Of a stretch of DNA of 64,000 bases, positions 62,056 through 64,000 are shown piece by piece. Below the pieces are notes generated by a model. It was not told the origin of the DNA. It ran no database searches and worked only from the letters and a program-made list of their open reading frames with translations. The stretch spans positions 620,001 to 684,000 of the forward strand of contig CAXBNI010000001.1 in assembly GCA_963977105.1 (NCBI GenBank), given 5' to 3'. The stretch's first letter is position 1; each line of letters opens with the position of its first letter. The DNA is from UBA2705 sp963977105. GTDB lineage: Bacteria; Pseudomonadota; Alphaproteobacteria; Micavibrionales; Micavibrionaceae. A program made the position numbers and the translations under genes.

Positions 62056-62325
62056 ATGTCGATTACTAATGAACGTAAAGCTGAAGTTATAAAAGAATAC
62101 GCAACAAAAAAAGACGATACTGGGTCACCAGAAGTTCAAGTTGCTATCCTTACTGAGCGTATTTCTGCGCTTTCTGGTCACATGAAAGACCACAAAAAAG
62201 ATTATCACAGCCGCCGTGGTCTTTTGGCTATGGTTGCACGCCGTCGTAAACTTCTTGATTACACACGCGGCAAAAGCGAAGATCGTTACCAGAAGCTTAT
62301 TAAAGCTCTTGGCATCCGTAAGTAA
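62056..62325 (+). CDS. rpsO: 30S ribosomal protein S15
   Basis: 89 residues, the canonical S15 length, from ATG at 62056; AAGGAG lies seven bases upstream. The ATG at 62053 would add one Met. Primary 16S-binding protein. The S15 signature GHMKDHKKDYHSRRGL near 47-62 is intact. Strong terminator follows. The usual neighbour pnp is not present. Confidence 0.97.
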   Translation: MSITNERKAEVIKEYATKKDDTGSPEVQVAILTERISALSGHMKDHKKDYHSRRGLLAMVARRRKLLDYTRGKSEDRYQKLIKALGIRK

Positions 62326-62346
62326 GCTTACACGCTATAGAATGAC

Positions 62347-62379
62347 AAAAGCCCCGGCGCAAATGCGTTTGGGGCTTTT
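62347..62379 (+). terminator. Terminator of rpsO
   Basis: Stem AAAAGCCCC / GGGGCTTTT around a 15-base loop that itself contains a small GCGC/GCG pairing, followed by TTTT. 21 bases after the rpsO stop. Confidence 0.88.
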
Positions 62380-62401
62380 TTTATGCGCAAAGTGATTCTA
62401 A

Positions 62402-62641
62402 TTATGGGCTATTTTTATAACCGTCTTGATTATCCGCTGAGGGTGAGTGCATAAACGCGTTAAAGTGATAAGAAGACGCATAACCAGCAAGCCCGCCAAC
62501 TATCGAGCCAAGGACAAGCGCAGCGCCTGTCATCACGAGGTCGTTCGGGGCAATGACATTCATCATATCAACGGTTTTCTCTAGCATTGTTCCTGCTACA
62601 GTTGTTCCGAATATTGCTGATAGACTACTATGCTCTTTCAT
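62402..62641 (-). CDS. Small membrane protein of unknown function
   Basis: 79 residues from ATG at 62641, with AGGAG seven bases upstream; a GTG at 62647 would add two residues. One strong hydrophobic segment (about 36-55, TGAALVLGSIVGGLAGYASS), glycine-rich. The N-terminal part is amphipathic; the C-terminal tail is polar and Ser/Asn-rich (HSPSADNQDGYKNSP). No recognised family. Lies between rpsO (convergent) and the terminator of tolB. Confidence 0.55.
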   Translation of the reverse strand: MKEHSSLSAIFGTTVAGTMLEKTVDMMNVIAPNDLVMTGAALVLGSIVGGLAGYASSYHFNAFMHSPSADNQDGYKNSP

Positions 62642-62751
62642 AGCCACTCTCCTCTAACGTGTATTTGTATATGGGAAGAATAGCATAAAAGTTAATAAAC
62701 GGTAAAGAAAATGCAGTAAGTCATTGTTTTAAAACAACAACAAATAAAAAT

Positions 62752-62768
62752 CCTTGGCGCAACCAAGG
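62752..62768 (-). terminator. Terminator of tolB
   Basis: Six-base-pair stem CCTTGG / CCAAGG with a five-base loop. On the minus strand it is followed by ATTTTTATT. It lies about 36 bases after the tolB stop. Confidence 0.75.
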
Positions 62769-62803
62769 CTTTTTCTAATTTTATAACAAACTCAAAAACG
62801 ATT

Positions 62804-64000
62804 TTACTGCTGATTAATCGGCGACCACGCTGGGTCAGAACCATCGACAGGGGTTTCTAACAAACGCTCGTTATATCCCGTCAGGTCAATGGTATAAAGC
62901 TTTGCAATACGGTTATTGCCTTGCGGGCGTTCTTTGAAATAGGTTAGTACGCGACCATTTGGCGACCAGCTTGGGCCTTCGACATGGTAAGCGCTTGTAA
63001 TGAGACGCTCGCCGCTGCCATCAGGGCGGATAACGCCGATGTAGAACTTGCCTTGTAGCATTTTTGTAAACGCGATGAGGTCGCCGCGCGGCGACCATAC
63101 AGGGTTTGCATAGCGGCCTTTTTCAAATGTGATGCGATTGGCATTATTGCCATTCGCATCCATGACGTATAGCTGCTGACTGCCGCTACGGTCGGATTCA
63201 AAGACAATCTGTTTGCCATCAGGCGCATATGAAGGTGAAGTCTCAATAGATGGCTGCCTCGTCAGTTTTGTGGCTTGCTTTGATGCTATATCTAGCGCGT
63301 AAATATCAGTGTTACCGTTTTTCGCAAGCGACATAATAACCTTACGCCCATCAGGTGAGAAACGCGGCGCAAAAGTCATGCCCGGAAAGTCGCCCAATAC
63401 ATCTTGACGGCCCGTGTTGAGGTCATAAATATAAACACGTGGTTTGTTGCGGTAATAAGACAGATAGGTAATAGTCTGCATATTTGGTGAGAAACGCGGC
63501 GTTAAGACCAAATGACTACCATCTGTTAAATACTGGTGGTTTGCGCCGTCTTGATCCATAATGGCAAGGCGCTTAACACGCGCCGTAGGCAGGCCTTTTT
63601 CAGAAATATAAACGATGCGCGAGTCAAAGTAACCCTCTTCGCCCGTCAGGCGCTTATAGATAGCGTCTGAGATAATATGTGCAATACGGCGCCAGTTGTC
63701 TTTGGTCGTGGTGTAAGCCATACCAGTGAGCTGCTTTTGCCCATATACATCCCATAGGCGAAACTCAACGCGGGCGCGCCCATCACCGAGCTCGGTCACT
63801 TTACCGGCAACAAGACCTTCAACACCTAGCGCTTTCCACTCAGCGAAGCGCGGCTGTTCAGCCGTTGAAGCTGCGTCTTGGATATATGCTTTTTTATCAG
63901 GGATCTCAAACAGGCCTGTACGTTCCAGATTCGCGCGGATGACATTGCCCATGCCGCGGCCAATTGTGTAAACATTCTCGCTATCATAATGAAAATCAGA
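62804..64000 (-). CDS. tolB: Tol-Pal system protein TolB, 5' end cut by window edge
   Basis: At least 398 residues; the frame stays open past base 64000, beginning within SDFHYDSENVYTIGRG. Periplasmic beta-propeller of the Tol-Pal system that helps outer-membrane constriction during division. The N-terminal TolB domain is followed by WD-like propeller repeats with several SPDG/APDG turns (FSPDGRKV, YAPDGKQ, WSPNGRV) and the family FDSDRSGxQQLYVMD-type blade near the middle. pal would normally follow downstream but is not seen; the next minus-strand gene is the small membrane protein after the terminator. Confidence 0.94.
   Translation of the reverse strand, partial: SDFHYDSENVYTIGRGMGNVIRANLERTGLFEIPDKKAYIQDAASTAEQPRFAEWKALGVEGLVAGKVTELGDGRARVEFRLWDVYGQKQLTGMAYTTTKDNWRRIAHIISDAIYKRLTGEEGYFDSRIVYISEKGLPTARVKRLAIMDQDGANHQYLTDGSHLVLTPRFSPNMQTITYLSYYRNKPRVYIYDLNTGRQDVLGDFPGMTFAPRFSPDGRKVIMSLAKNGNTDIYALDIASKQATKLTRQPSIETSPSYAPDGKQIVFESDRSGSQQLYVMDANGNNANRITFEKGRYANPVWSPRGDLIAFTKMLQGKFYIGVIRPDGSGERLITSAYHVEGPSWSPNGRVLTYFKERPQGNNRIAKLYTIDLTGYNERLLETPVDGSDPAWSPINQQ

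Noticed and set aside
62724..62737. Perfect 14-base palindrome TTGTTTTAAAACAA
   Set aside because: A/T-rich, short and beyond the tolB terminator; likely chance given local composition.

Overview
The window carries about 66 protein genes and four tRNA genes. It contains no phage, transposase, CRISPR array or rRNA. The gene content points to a free-living, aerobically respiring Gram-negative alphaproteobacterium. The evidence is a proton-pumping complex I operon (nuoA-G), a MucR-family regulator, the alphaproteobacterial F1-ATPase inhibitor zeta, lipid A/Kdo genes (kdtA, lpxK, an LpxL-type acyltransferase), UbiE, and the tig-clpP-lon-hup-tRNA-Val block, which in this class usually lies next to nuo. 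GC content looks moderate. The order or genus cannot be fixed from the sequence alone.

Layout. 1-6836 (minus): nuoG (cut by the window edge), a secreted Cys-rich protein, then nuoF, E, D, C, B, A. 7001-10511: a class I aminotransferase, tRNA-Asp, alanine dehydrogenase, a single-domain response regulator and tRNA-Val. 10686-19172: hup, lon, clpP, a secreted subtilase-like protein, a small membrane protein, trigger factor and tRNA-Leu. 19327-25838: nnr, tRNA-His, glnA, a periplasmic binding protein, mucR-like, plsC, tsaB. 26006-34417: NodB-like exported protein, trpS-murJ, an orphan gene, ubiE, a small membrane protein, coaBC-dut and an exported protein. 34523-46010: mutS, a cysteine synthase family gene, two orphans, kdtA-lpxK-lpxL-ASCH, gcvTH, purC and ATPase inhibitor zeta. 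46232-54283: M48 lipoprotein protease and divergent SNase-like protein, prolyl aminopeptidase, pgk-rimM-trmD, hybrid histidine kinase and a GGCT-like protein. 54483-64000: rplS, rimP-nusA-rnpM-infB-rbfA-truB-rpsO, a small membrane protein and tolB (5' end cut).

The genes are mainly housekeeping: respiration, proteostasis, nitrogen assimilation, envelope building, tRNA modification and ribosome assembly. The unusual points are departures from conserved gene order (no clpX between clpP and lon, no glnB before glnA, no ubiB after ubiE, no gcvP after gcvTH, no pnp after rpsO, a signalling kinase inserted between trmD and rplS). There is also a set of exported enzyme homologues in which catalytic motifs are degraded (NodB deacetylase, SNase, subtilase). 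A histone H1-like tail on trigger factor and three unrecognised genes, two of them with near-consensus promoters, also stand out. I found no convincing new defence or mobile system. The best candidates for undescribed biology are the subtilase-like/small membrane protein pair inserted between tig and clpP and the degenerate exported proteins.
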